From: Ridgeia piscesae
Taxonomy: Eukaryota; Annelida; Polychaeta; Sabellida; Siboglinidae
NCBI GenBank assembly: GCA_025642075.2
Contig: JAODUO010001206.1
Location: forward strand, 52,501-116,500
DNA length: 64,000 nt
Reading direction: 5' to 3'
The notes below the pieces were generated by a model. That model did no database searches and was not told the origin of the DNA. It worked only from the letters and a program-made list of their open reading frames with translations. Numbering within the stretch: the first letter of the stretch is position 1; the number at the start of each line of letters is the position of its first letter. This document shows positions 39,971 to 52,200 of this stretch, in pieces. A program made the translations under genes and the position numbers.

Positions 39971-40302
39971 CACTTATCAAGGTCACAGCTGTCTCGAAGG
40001 CTCTGATTGGTCCACGTGACCAGATCATAAGATCCGGAAGCCGCCATTTTGGTCTTTACGTTAAGGTCAGAATGATTGCGACTTTTCCGATTGGTCCTTC
40101 GATGGTCGAAGTGTGTTGTGATTGGTTCGTGCGATCCCTGACGACATCCGTTTATGCGACCGACGGTATGATCCATTCCGACTACCAAGGTCAAGATGAG
40201 CGATAAAAGGGGTGGCTAAAATGTAATGGTTATCGATACCTGTCTGCGCAATTGCTATGAGTCGAGTCGTTTCATTGGTTAACTCGATGATCCGGAAGGC
40301 GC
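39971..40302 (+). promoter_or_regulatory. Left inner arm: CCAAT-rich putative promoter
   Basis: Four ATTGG (inverted CCAAT) boxes lie near 40006, 40090, 40120 and 40274, two in an identical gattggtcc context, along with a cacgtg E-box at 40014 and a gcgataaaagg TATA-like site at 40199. The arm points towards the arginine-rich gene 285 bases downstream. A perfect 13-bp hairpin (acatacgaattcg / cgaattcgtatgt, 40307-40338) marks its inner border. Promoter function is inferred. Confidence 0.45.
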
Positions 40303-40586
40303 CAATACATACGAATTCGTGTAAACGAATTCGTATGTAAATATTGTCTTATGTAGACCATTGAAAACATATCAGGTATGATAATATGAGTTTAAATCAA
40401 GTCATTCAAGAAACACCTTACGAATTAATTTGTATTTAAGCGTACACAGCCTCCGGTTGGTTTTATTATTATTATTATTCCTTGACTCTAAACGGGTATG
40501 GACAAAACAGGTTTTTTTTCTGTGAAGTTCTTTTGTTTGGAAATGACATACTTGATCATCATGCGTTTTTATCATTACAGGAAAGA

Positions 40587-40655
40587 ATGTCCTCATTTAG
40601 ACGTTTAGGATGCGGAAGGAGACGACGGTACAGACGCCGACACAGACGGGGAGAG
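40587..40655 (+). CDS. Arginine-rich protein, exon 1 (coding part)
   Basis: The ATG at 40587 lies seven bases after a pyrimidine-tract acceptor (ttatcattacag), so an untranslated exon probably precedes it. The 23 codons begin MSSFRRLGCG, and the remainder is mostly arginine with Y and H, ending in E before the donor gag/gtaatt in phase 0. Such a tail would serve as a nuclear-localisation or nucleic-acid-binding segment. It joins in frame to 40906. No homologue is recognised. Confidence 0.5.
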
Positions 40656-40770
40656 GTAATTAAGCGTTTTGTATACATATAAAACGAATTAAGTTTACAG
40701 AAGATCATGTGTCGTATTTGGGCCTAGGGTACTGCTGACATAATATTGTATGAGTGTTTATTGCGCGCAC

Positions 40771-40811
<41 letters not shown>

Positions 40812-40905
40812 CGAGTGCGTATGTGTAAATATATCTATGTATGTGTGCATGCGTGTATTTGTGTGTGCTTGTGTATGTATATTAATGTGTATAATATGTG
40901 CACAG
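40656..40905 (+). repeat. Intron of the arginine-rich gene with (GCAC)n microsatellite
   Basis: This 250-base intron is bounded by gtaatt and tgcacag. GCAC repeats occupy about 40764-40812 and TG-rich sequence follows up to the acceptor. Confidence 0.6.
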
Positions 40906-41223
40906 GTCGGTTCTCGTGTACAGAGGCCACGGGGCGTTCCAGTAGCGTCAACAACTGATTGGTGTCACGAACAGATGGCTCGGACCGTTCCCGTTTTCGT
41001 TACGCCCACAACTAACGTCCCCATAATTAATGCGTGGCCGCCTTGTTGGGTAGAGGTCATAAATCGTCCCAGACCGACCGATAGTGACGTGGTGTCAACA
41101 AACGCACCCGCGGTGAGATATTGGTTGGAGGAATGTGTGAATCTACCGGTGAAAGTAGAAGACGACGCCGGTTATTCGTATTCGCCTGCTAGCCCCACTA
41201 AGAGCTACAGTGCTCAGTTTTAA
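40906..41223 (+). CDS. Arginine-rich protein, exon 2
   Basis: Acceptor atatgtgcacag in phase 0; 105 codons then TAA at 41221. The total product would be 128 residues. The peptide starts VGSRVQRPRGVPVASTTDWC, has a proline- and tryptophan-containing middle (NAWPPCWVEVINRPRP) and ends in a serine/tyrosine-rich tail (GYSYSPASPTKSYSAQF). Exon 1 and exon 2 frames match exactly, both splice sites are consensus, and the phase is preserved, which supports a real spliced gene. No catalytic motif is visible. It is the only coding unit found inside the 37-44 kb element. Confidence 0.5.
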   Translation, partial: VGSRVQRPRGVPVASTTDWCHEQMARTVPVFVTPTTNVPIINAWPPCWVEVINRPRPTDSDVVSTNAPAVRYWLEECVNLPVKVEDDAGYSYSPASPTKSYSAQF

Positions 41224-41575
41224 ATTAGCTTCAATTCAATTCGATATGATTTATTCAAACTATATTCAACAGACATTACAATTGAAGACTATGTCAACAT
41301 GCTGTATACGTAATGTTGTTTGAGGGGAATACCCAAACAAAGAAGTTAAAAAACTTGTAGTACAAAACGTTAAAAACGTGTAGTACTATGTATCCCCAAA
41401 CAAGCTTGAAACGCGTTGCAAATGTTCCTAATCTATATACATGTAACCTGTTACATTGTCAATCTTGCTATGATAAATTCGATTTGATATCTGGTCGGTC
41501 TACTAGTAATATACACTGCATGGGATGGAGAAAAAAAACCTACTTTGACAATTTTACGAGTACAGTAGTTTAGAA

Positions 41576-41599
41576 TGTGTGTGTGTGTGTGTGTGTGAG

Positions 41600-41663
<64 letters not shown>

Positions 41664-41666
41664 TGG
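41576..41666. repeat. (GT)n and (GCGT)n microsatellite
   Basis: A short GT run is followed by about 16 GCGT units. Confidence 0.95.
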
Positions 41667-41689
41667 CCATGCCATTTGTTTTAAGAAAA

Positions 41690-42600
<911 letters not shown>

Positions 42601-42866
42601 TTTATATTTCCTTTTGACGCTCACATTACCGGGTGTGTGCGGGACACGTGAACCAATGAAAAACACTCGGAAGGATATTGACCTCTGTAGCCAGATTAGA
42701 TCCTATTGTCGGTCGCATAACCCGCAGTCGACATATATCCCTCTTCCTGTACTGGTACGCGTGGTTGACCGAGCTAAAACCCCGACCGAATGCGTCGGAC
42801 ACCATCATTTGTAAGTGTTGTTTCCATTTCGAAGATTACTGTAAATACATACGTTTTCTCACCATG

Positions 42867-43135
42867 TGTAAGTAAACACATTCTGCATAACTCATGATCT
42901 TTTGCGCAGTTACTCGAGAATGTGGCGTAAACACATTCAATATGACTCATGATCTTTTGCGCAGTTACGTGGCGTAAACACATTCCGCATGACTCATGGT
43001 CTTTTGCGCAATTACTCGAGAATGTGGCGTAAGCACATTCTGCATGACTCATTACCTTTTGCGCAGTTATTCGAGAATGTGGCGTAAACACATTCCTCAT
43101 GACTCATGACCTTTTTGCGCAGTTACACGAGAACT
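42867..43135 (+). promoter_or_regulatory. 55-bp tandem repeats each carrying an AP-1 motif
   Basis: Five units share cgtaaacacattc, atgactcat, ctttttgcgcagtta and ctcgagaatgtgg; period 55, with one unit shortened to 47. Perfect TGACTCA occurs at 42943, 42990, 43045 and 43100, and a degenerate copy near 42888. TGACTCA is the AP-1/bZIP consensus. CCAAT boxes flank the array. This looks like a strong modular enhancer, though activity is not shown. Confidence 0.6.
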
Positions 43136-43189
43136 TGAACCAATCAGAAAAGTCGCCAGCATTCTGACCTTAACGTAATGACCAAAAAT

Positions 43190-43526
43190 GGCGGCTTCCG
43201 GACCATCGAGTCAACCAATGAAATGATTCGACTCATAGCAATTGCGCAAAGAGGTATCGATAACCATTAATGTTAGCATCCCCTTTTATCGCTCATGTTG
43301 ACCTTGGCAGTCGGAATGGATCCTACCGTCGGTCACATAACCGGATGTCGTCAGGGATCGCACGAACCAATCACAACACACTTCGACCATCGAAGGACCA
43401 ATCAGAAAAGTCGCAATCATTCTGACCTTAACGTAATGTCCAAAATGGCGGCTTCCGGATCTGATGATCTGGTCACGTGGACCAATCAGAGCCTTCGAGA
43501 CAGCTGTGACCTTGATCATTTAAGTA
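43190..43526 (-). promoter_or_regulatory. Right inner arm: CCAAT-rich inverted copy
   Basis: Reverse complement of 39971-40302 with the same CCAAT boxes (about 43212, 43373, 43400, 43484) and TATA-like site. A shortened repeat of its ccgccattttgg / cttttctgattgg block occurs at 43135-43195, and a further partial copy in the same orientation at 42655-42735. Confidence 0.6.
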
Positions 43527-44510
43527 AGGGTGAAAAGCCCATACATAACTACTTCTGTGTATATATTTGATTGATAAATAAAAGGCTTACGTGCAACAGC
43601 TGTTACATATAAATGCAAGCATGGCGGTGTATAGTTAACAATACTATTAGTGGTTTATATTCATCTTGGTTTAAAATTTAAAACGAGATTTTCTGTTCCA
43701 TGATTAGCTAGGGTAGATATTTATAATCACTAAGTTTGCTAAATAAGTTGCTAGCTGTGTCATTATGATCAGCAGTATGGAACTATGTATTTATGGTTTT
43801 GTTTACAATTAAAATATTTCATGAACATAACATTAAAATTGTAAGCGGCTTTACACAAGTTTGCCAAAGTTGACATGCCTTTGACATCCTAGCAACAATA
43901 TGATTATTACATAAATATCGAACGCACCTCACTTTGCTAAATCCTAATTCAGAGAAAAACTATTAAGCTGATGATGTTAAGGATTTGATGCTGAAAATTA
44001 ATAATCAAGTAATGCAGTGCCTGATTTAATATAAACTCTACGGAGAAATGATAATTTATCATGTTTTGTACGTGACATTATATTTTATTGCATCTATGAA
44101 CACAATACGAAACAATTAGGACCACACTGTTTGGCACAGTGGATTTCGTCATAACTTTTAGCAAACTAAATATAATGAGCAACCACTTAGCTAAGAGGAA
44201 CAATTGTGAAATCCCAATGATGGCTTGGACAGTATCATACTATATACATAAGGAACACTGGATATACTGAAGGAATAGACAAAGTCACAGCTTCAGAAAC
44301 AATGTTGCATTACTAAAATAAATTGTGATATCATCTCATCAACATGAGTGGCAACACACAAATAAGTGATCACACCATTATCACTCCTTTAGTTGGAACC
44401 AATGACATGACGTCATCATGCAAGACACCCATTATTTGGATTATGCTATCGTCCATGCATCATTGTAACCTTTGTCTGAAATAAAAAGGGCATACACAAT
44501 TACTTATATA

Positions 44511-45830
44511 TATGTATATTAGAGTGGTCAGAGGTTTGTTGGAATCAACAACGCGCACTATCTAAAAAAGATGATGTTGGGTGAGAAAACAATTGCTTTT
44601 AAATTTCAGAGAAATCCATTGATATGAACAGACGCTTCAACACACCCAATGTTTACCGCATAGTGATACATTTAGGAACTTGTCCATTTAACAGTCAAAT
44701 GTGTTCAATAGTGAACCTATAAATGTTCTGTCCTATGAACGTTTCGGATGATTTGGTCTCATCGGGTCCTAGAACAAATTCAGCTTGACTGCACAAGTGT
44801 GGCTGACTATACAGTACGATGATAAAAGGTTTTCGCCTGCGTTGCGCCAATTTCCCCAATGCATTATCCTGGGAAATCTTAAGTGCGCAAGGTGTTTAGC
44901 ACATTTATATTGGCTTTGGCGTATGGATATAAGGTCATGTCGCAATTGGTGAGGGCATGCATGCCATGCTATTGCAGACACTGTTGCCCAGCATTATCAT
45001 ATCCCACCGCTCCATTTGCATCTCGCACTCCACCTCCTCCCGATACACACAACAGACCAGTAGGACAACCACGTCTGTGTCTTCAGTAATTATACGGATC
45101 ATGATTTTGCCAAAGTTGGTCACATCAATGAGGTAGACGATCGTGGTGAACTCATTACCAAAATGCTCCATCGTCACGTGTCTCCTTTGTCAAGATTTCT
45201 CCTGCATTGAACGTAGACAGTAACTAGACACACATGTGCTTAATGTGCTTGCTCTTCGTGATATACATATTGTATGTATGTTTCTCTTATTATAAATGCT
45301 GATGAATACACAAATCTATAATTGTATAGAAGTTTCCATTTGTTGTCCACCGAGAGGTTAACTTTGATATTTACCTGAGCTTCAATATCCAATATTGACC
45401 TTGAACTGAAAACCTAATATTAGAAATGGATTCTACATACCAAAATAACCTAAGAAGAAGTATTACACATAATTCTAAGACTTTTTTAAGATGTGACCAG
45501 TGGCCATCTTGGATTTATGCAAATTACCAGGGTTACACATAGTTACTGCTAGAGCAGTCAAGCTGAATTTGTTCTAGGACCTGATGAATCAAAATCAACC
45601 AAAACGTTCATAGGATAGAACATAAATTCAATAGGTTCACTATTGAACACATGTCAAATGGACAAGTTCCTAAATGTACCACTAAGCGATACACTTTGGG
45701 TTCGTTGATGCGTCTGTTCCTCTCAATATATTTCCCTGAAATGTTAACACACTTGTTTCCTCACCCTATGTCATATCTTTTAGACAGTGCATGTTGTTGA
45801 TTTCAATTATTCTGCCACCCTAATGTATGT
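44511..45830 (-). mobile_element. Long-TIR DNA element with decayed DTDV-family protein
   Basis: The arms 44515-44805 and 45545-45830 are inverted copies sharing catttaggaacttgtccatt, tgttcaatagtgaacctat, and aggtcctagaacaaattcag. Between them the minus strand at 44815-45177 encodes IRIITEDTDVVVLLVCC, LGNSVCNSMACM and, one frame over, HALTNCDMT. The D-T-D-V and H-A-L-T-x-C-D motifs are those of a protein family common in marine invertebrate repeats. It appears shortened and frameshifted, so non-autonomous. Confidence 0.7.
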
Positions 45831-45856
45831 TTCACATTTTTATTAATACTAACGTA

Positions 45857-45919
45857 CAACATCGGACGATGTGACGTCACCAGACGGAACAAATGGTGAC
45901 GTCACATCGTCCGATGTTG
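45857..45919. repeat. Perfect 26-bp hairpin containing CRE sites
   Basis: Arms 45857-45882 and 45894-45919 are exact reverse complements (caacatcggacgatgtgacg onward) around an 11-base loop. Each arm holds TGACGTCA, the CRE/ATF palindrome. Confidence 0.9.
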
Positions 45920-45989
45920 CTGCAGTCGTCGTAAGAGGACGGCGGAGGATAACAATAATGTTTCAATTGTATATAAACATGTGCTTATT

Positions 45990-46160
45990 ACTGTCAAAAT
46001 GGCGGGTCCTAACACGGTCGTAGCATACCTTCCGTCAATATGGTGCCTTCTAACATGTCCGTAATATAACTTCCGTCAAAATGGCAGGTTCTAACACGCC
46101 TAAAACACACCTTCTCTCAAAATGGGCGCTTCTACCATGACCATAACATAACTTCGTATA
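45990..46160 (+). repeat. Tandem repeats with ATGGCGG-type motifs
   Basis: Four imperfect units of about 45 bases share gtcaaaatggcgggtyctaac and a cttccgtc end. AAAATGGCGG resembles the YY1 binding core. Confidence 0.6.
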
Positions 46161-47174
46161 TTGTACTCTTATTTTTAATTACATGTTGGGCTGTGATGCC
46201 ACGAGCGGGTAACGCTAACATTACTTTAAACGCTGGTGCCACCAAGTCCCACTAAACGAAAACAAAAACATGTTCTACCCATTTTTGACCATCCGCATGA
46301 CAATGGTCTCTAAATGTTAACTAATTCAGTTAGACCTAATGTGTTATGTCTAACATGTTCTGTGTCTAACCTTAATTAGCGATTGTTCTACCAAGTAGAT
46401 GGCGCCAGCGTATAATGTGATGTTAGTGTTATCTGCTAGATGGTTCTATTGTTTACAATGGTGTTAGTCTTATCCGCTAATGTCTAACGTTATATAATGC
46501 TGATTTCATCAACTAGATGGCGCCAGCGTTTAACGTAGAGTTAGCGTTATTCGCAGGGGGCATCACAACCCGACATCTGCATGACATTATAGTTAGGGTT
46601 ACCTTAAAATTACTGTTACGGTTGACATTAGTAGGAGTTTGATAAGGAACATATTATATGTCGTAAAACCACCAAGTTTATTGTGTTAGGATCGAAATCG
46701 ACATAGCTACATAACTTGCATCCGGTAGATGGCGCCAGCGTTTAAAGTGACGTTAGTGGTATCCGGTAGTGACGTCACAACCCAAAATGTGTATGTTTTA
46801 GGTTATAACCGGTTTCGATCGAAAGCACCATTGCCAAATTGCTGTTGTATCGAATGTTACGAATATACCATTATGACTTAGTAAAATACCAATTATTGAC
46901 AAAGCTATCGCGACGAAATGCTAGATGGCACCAATTTTTAGAGTAGTGTAAGTGATAGATGCTAGCGTTTAAAGTAGCGTTAGAATTATCCGTTCATACG
47001 TGCAATTCATTCCGATATTTGAAACATCAGCTAAAGTACTATCAATTTGTTTAGTATAATTCCAAACCTAAAACCATGAACATTGATGAAACTTGAACAA
47101 ATCCATGGATCACATCAAATATGTTTATTCAACAAAAAAGTTTACTTTTATTAATAACAACGTGTATGCCTTAC

Positions 47175-47319
47175 CTTCACACCGCGGAATGTCGCAGAAT
47201 TGCCATCTCTTATTAGGATCCGTCGTGTAACACCAAGGCTTATCTTCAGTACATAGACCATTAATGAGGTTACGACACGCATTGCCTGGTCCGTAGCTTT
47301 TGCATTTATGCCTGTGCGG
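47175..47319 (-). CDS. Exon: kringle B, second half
   Basis: The exon is 145 nt, phase 0 to phase 1, with acceptor ctccacccag and donor gaag/gtaagg. The peptide PHRHKCKSYGPGNACRNLIN continues to KPWCYTTDPNKRWQFCDIPRC. It contains the kringle core (C-R-N, P-W-C-Y-T-T-D-P, R-W-x-x-C-D-I-P-x-C). It joins 47943-48037 in frame to give one domain of 80 codons. Two extra cysteines (H-K-C and G-L-C) lie outside the usual six. Confidence 0.9.
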
Positions 47320-47942
47320 CTGGGTGGAGAAACACGTTTACGTTTACCATGGAACTTGGAAACGGTCAGTATATAAAAGAATAATGGCAGCAGCCAAGAC
47401 ATATTTCAGAATTTAGGTTGGGTTGATAATAATGTGTTATAAATAGGAAATAAATATGATGCTTGAAATGAATGAGCTTATACGCTATTTAATGGTTAAT
47501 AACAATAATGACATGGGCATATTCTTTATTCTGGCATGTTACTCTGAATGTCGTCCTAATGCTGGTTATTAGATGAAAACCAACCATACACTTCAAGTTA
47601 TTCTGTACTGTTTATTATGCTATAAACATAACAGTTTCCATTTGAAGGTTCAATGACAGTTATATATGTCATGAATCGCTGCCAGCAGGAAATTGTAATG
47701 AAAGAGTCATTGAGCACAATACGAAACATAAACAGTGGCGTTTCGCTGGAATTGTTGCTTAACTCCCGTGAAATGAGCTGACACCCAGGTCTGTGGGGTG
47801 TCATGTGACAATTGCGGTTTAGGTGGGTATTTATGTGAGGACACTAGAATACGTGAGAACACAAGTCTTCTGCGCCAGCGTATTTTTGTATAATTAAGAT
47901 CCCACACATATACACTTCACCTCTTTTCATGTTTTGGCTTAC

Positions 47943-48037
47943 CATATTGCTTTCCCAATCTTGACACGCCATACCGTCTCTAGTGCGGTTCTTCGTCCCT
48001 CTGTACTCCGTACCACGCCCAGTGAAGAGACATTCGA
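47943..48037 (-). CDS. Exon: kringle B, first half
   Basis: The exon is 95 nt, phase 1 to phase 0, with acceptor cgctatag and donor atg/gtaagc. The peptide ECLFTGRGTEYRGTKNRTRD followed by GMACQDWESNM has the kringle opening (C-x-x-x-x-G-x-x-Y-R-G-T, then G-x-x-C-Q-x-W). N-R-T is a potential glycosylation site. Kringles mediate protein binding in extracellular proteins; a role here is not known. Confidence 0.9.
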
Positions 48038-48647
48038 CTATAGCGATAATGACAACATTGCACAATTATCCATCTATGGCCGCGTCCATTTTCATGAGTT
48101 TCTACTGTTCCCAATTAGCCCATCGCTGTATTTGGATAGCCAGAAATAACAGTTGAAACAAATTCATTTCAAATGGTCATTCGCTAGATGGCGCCAGCGT
48201 TTTATATTGTGCTAGTATTACCGTTAGATGAGGCTAGCATTTAGAGACGTGTTGATGTTATCCGCTATTGTCTACGCAATGGCTACTTGCTAACCACTTA
48301 CGTACAAATGCCTATATTTGGAATATGAAATAAGGTTTAGGTTTAGGGTAAGGTTTAGGATTAGGTTGCAGGTACCTTTGATAAGATTGACAGTAGGTGT
48401 TTTACATGCATTTGTACGCGTGTTGTTCGCAAGTAGGCACCTCCAATTGTCTACTAACTGGTGATGAACTTAACCAATATATGGCGAGAGCGTTTGAAGT
48501 AGCATTAGTTTTATCTACAAGGGGCATCACAACCCAGCGTATCTGTGAGTTTATGGATTACGGTTAAGACTGATGTTAATAATCCATGGATCACAGCAAA
48601 TATACTCATTGGAATAAATTTTACATTTTTAAGAACATGTAATTTAC

Positions 48648-48792
48648 CAATGCACATCGGAATGTCGCAGTATTGCCATCTCACGTTAGGATCCATCGTG
48701 AAACACCACGGCCTCGACCCAATGCAGGCTGCGTCGGCTAAGTTACGGCACGCGTTACCTATACCGTCGCCATGACATCCATGATTGTGAGG
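48648..48792 (-). CDS. Exon: kringle A, second half
   Basis: The exon is 145 nt, phase 0 to phase 1, with acceptor ctcctcag and donor attg/gtaaat. The peptide [20 protein letters not shown] continues to [21 protein letters not shown]. It has the same length and the same two extra cysteines as the kringle B exon, so the two modules arose by duplication. It pairs with 54225-54319 across an intron of 5.4 kb. Confidence 0.88.
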
Positions 48793-49209
48793 CTGAGGAG
48801 GGAAACACGTCTTTTATATCGAAGCTTGGAAATAATCAGATACTTAAAGAATAACGGCAGCAAACTAGACATTTAACGCTATTTTAATGGTTCTTCAAAA
48901 TAATGATATGGACATATTTTTTCAATCTAGATATGTCACCGAATGTTGTCCTTGTGCCGGTTACCAGATGAAACTATACTATGCAGGAGAACATTCATGC
49001 ACTTGAAGTCTAGTTATGTACTGATTATTATGCGACACAAATTATAATTTGCATTTGAACTTAAATGCAGAGGAGTACCAGAGTGAAGACGGTAACATGT
49101 CTGTTATATAGGTCGTGAACAGATTCTAAAGGGAAACTGTAATTAAAGATAAGTAAAGGATTGCAAATGATAGATAAGTAAATGATCTCTTGTTTTCCGT
49201 ATAGTTCAA

Positions 49210-52200
49210 CTGTTAGTCCTGGCTCTGCCATAGGCATGTTGAGGCAAACGCAGTTTTTCTTTTGACTGTATTCTACATACCATGTCTTTCAATATTTCAG
49301 GAGGTGCTTTTTGAAAATCCGTGGCATAAGGTCACTGTAGCGTGAAATCCAAAATGCTGCCGCTGACCAGGTTTTCATCTATAACTTTGGATCTAGAAGG
49401 GCTAGATTGCCAAACGTGGTATCAATTCTGCCAACAATTGACATCCCGACACGCCTGACCAATCCAGTTTACAATATGACGCCATATTTAATGATAATTC
49501 CAACATGGACGCTCATTCATGACGACTGTCGTCTGCAGAAACACAATAAGTCGTAACTGTTGATCGAAATGAGCTAGAAACTGGATTTTGATGTCACTCT
49601 CGATGGTTGTGATAATCCCCAATCAAATACATATTATTTCATTACCTTTCAGATTGACCATACAGGTCAAAGGTCAAGTTAATGGGTTAATATCAACATT
49701 TAAAACCATATCTGGTCGCGAAACGGGATAAAACTGGCATATACAAGTAGAGGTGTTATATCAGTTAGTATCATCATAGTTCTGCTGAAATAAAGTCAAT
49801 CAGATGAAAGTATTAACTTGTTGTGGTTATAACTAAGTGCTATGCCAAGATCAAAGGTCACGTTTGCCTAAACATATGCATAAATCGTGTCCTCTTTTCA
49901 TTATAGAAAACCAAGAATTGAAAATTATGGTAAATTCATGATATCTGACATAAGTCACATTGTTTATTTTAACATATTATGACAAACTAAAACCTTTCAA
50001 GTAATTTAAAACAATAAGCACCTGTAATGCACTGTATATTTAGCTAGCTTGTACACCTACACCAAACTTTCCATCCCACATTTAGCTAACGACGATTTTT
50101 ACAGTTTCGAACTTTTGATTTGTGGCAATAAATGACACACATTATCACACATTTTCTGCACGGGCACTGCAACGTAACACATGCTCAAATGTGCACATGG
50201 ATAGCATATTAGTAGACAGGGGTTATGACATTTCAACAGTTTGAGGTTGCCTCCATCACTTTCCCACCCACACTGACAACACTCTAGGCGCCTTCCTTCA
50301 TTGGCTATATTGGGAGCACACCAGTGTGGACCTGGAGATGCAATTTATCAAACGTCTTTGCCTATGGCTTAGATCTTGCACCCGCCCAACTCCGTACGAG
50401 GTACTCTTCCACTTGCGCGATCACCATTTATGGTAGCTCAGCTGCATGCCAATTTACTGGTGACATCGTTTCCAGTGAGTACGTGAGCCTTCTCTAGAAC
50501 ACGGCCGCAATGCTCGCCCACTCGTGATGCAGGGGAAGAAGATTTCTCTTCTCACTTGTCCCAAACCCGACCTAGAGGTTTTTTCACATTATCACGGACT
50601 AGCGTATGGGTGAAGTACAGTAAGCGTATGACTGTGTCTGTGTCATTTGACATAACAACTAAACGTTGGCAGCCATGTTGGACTGCCCTGATGGCATGAT
50701 CCTTTCATCTCCATCTTTCAATCATTTTGCAGGTTCTGGAATCAATATTGGCTCTGTCGACTCTGTACTATGGATGAGAGCTGGAACTTGTTCTTGGTTT
50801 ACCTGAGGCGATATTGCTAGCACCATCATCAATGTAGCTATCACAAATAACCTGGATGGCTTCGCAAGATGAAGATACCGCCATCCGACCGACAGGACTT
50901 TATTTATAAATCGACCGAAATGGTCGAAATATGATAGGTTGGGCTACTGCCGGACCTTTGGCATCAATTCCAGCAGGGTCACTATGTTCAACCCTTCGTG
51001 AGATAGGTCTCCAGTAGTTGTATAGTGTATCGTCAGACACTACAGAGCTACGTTATTTATTCAATCTCAACATCGAGGAGATATGCCTCTAAATGAGCCA
51101 CGAGTTTGTTATTGTCGGGTGTAACAGAGGTAAAGTTGCCGTCAAACAGGTGGCCGGTGAGGAGGCGGTCATGCGAGAAGTCTTCCCGCTCGGCAGATCC
51201 GAGCAGTTTAGGTATGGTGATGTAGGATGCTCTATTATGTTTGAATGTCAATTAATGACAGTATCACACTTCGGCATTGATTAAATGTTCGGTAGCGAAG
51301 TTATGCAAACTTACTCTAGAGGTTTTGACAACGAAGAGATTTGCAACAGCTCGCACAAATTCAAGAAGACTGGAGAGACATCGGCATAAAAATAACGGCA
51401 TTGATGCTCCGGAGTTCCTGGTACATGATGGTCTTATGGTGCTCCATCATCCGCTCATCTATGAGTTTACGGCAGTTGTTCTGTATGAGCAGGATCTCAA
51501 GTAAGATCAGTTCCAACTCCACCACAACTAAGAATATTCGTGTCTGGCCGACGATGCCTCTCTGCGTCTTTGATGCCCGCTGGATGGGCTACTTCAACTT
51601 CATATCTGATTCGACATAGTTGAAGCTGTCCCTCCTGTCTTGCACTACACAACTAAGTTTTCCTAACGTAGTACGAGCCCTAGCAATTGACATCGAACTC
51701 CTGAAAGATTACCGCAACATATTTGCATACAGGGTACATGTAATGGCCACCACCATCTCTCCCGATCTGAGATGGTGATATACTTGAATAGGTTGAACAT
51801 TTTCTTGATGTTTGTGTTAAATGCAGCCATATCAGACTTGACTTGATACTCCATGGGGAAGGTATTGTACTTGATAAGCAAGGGCTGTATGAGTGAAAAG
51901 ACTTCGGCGTTCTTATCGCCCACAATCAGATCATCATTGAGTTGAGTGTCGGAAGAATCCTACCAACTGAATGTATCAGTCACCTTGAAAATCATCAGCA
52001 TGATTTGCATTGATCTTTAGTAGTGACTTCCGGTGAGAATTGAAATCAGGGTTCGCTTCCCGAAGACCTCTGCTTCGATTAGGGCATCGTTCAGGTCACT
52101 GCCACTGATGTAGCAACCAACGCACCGTGGTAGAATCTTCGCATAGTGAAACACTCCAACATGCCATAGATGTCCACTACCAATGTGTCTGACTCAGAAT

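Larger units (their letters stand above)
46390..48500 (+). repeat. Dispersed tagatggcgccagcg repeats
   Basis: Near-identical tagatggcgccagcgt occurs at 46396, 46514, 46726 and 48185, with weaker copies at 46923 and 48482, usually followed by a ttagtgttatc block about 15-25 bases on. The core resembles CTCF sites. The array surrounds the exons of kringle B. Confidence 0.6.

Noticed and set aside
39940..40206. 88-codon ORF and its near-identical partner on the other strand at 43286-43519
   Set aside because: The pair exists because the arms are inverted copies. CCAAT boxes, start and stop context and divergence pattern suggest regulatory, not coding, sequence.
42774..43100. 108-codon minus ORF with a repeated AYATFSSNCAKD-like peptide
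   Set aside because: It is the reverse frame of the 55-bp AP-1 repeat array. The repeat unit is DNA-level and the peptide periodicity follows from it.
42867..43135. CRISPR-like repeat array
   Set aside because: The repeats are contiguous and diverged with no unique spacers, and the genome is clearly eukaryotic.
48330..48370. Interstitial telomere-like repeat (tttaggttta...)
   Set aside because: Only four or five irregular units, not TTAGGG in register; more likely simple-sequence drift.
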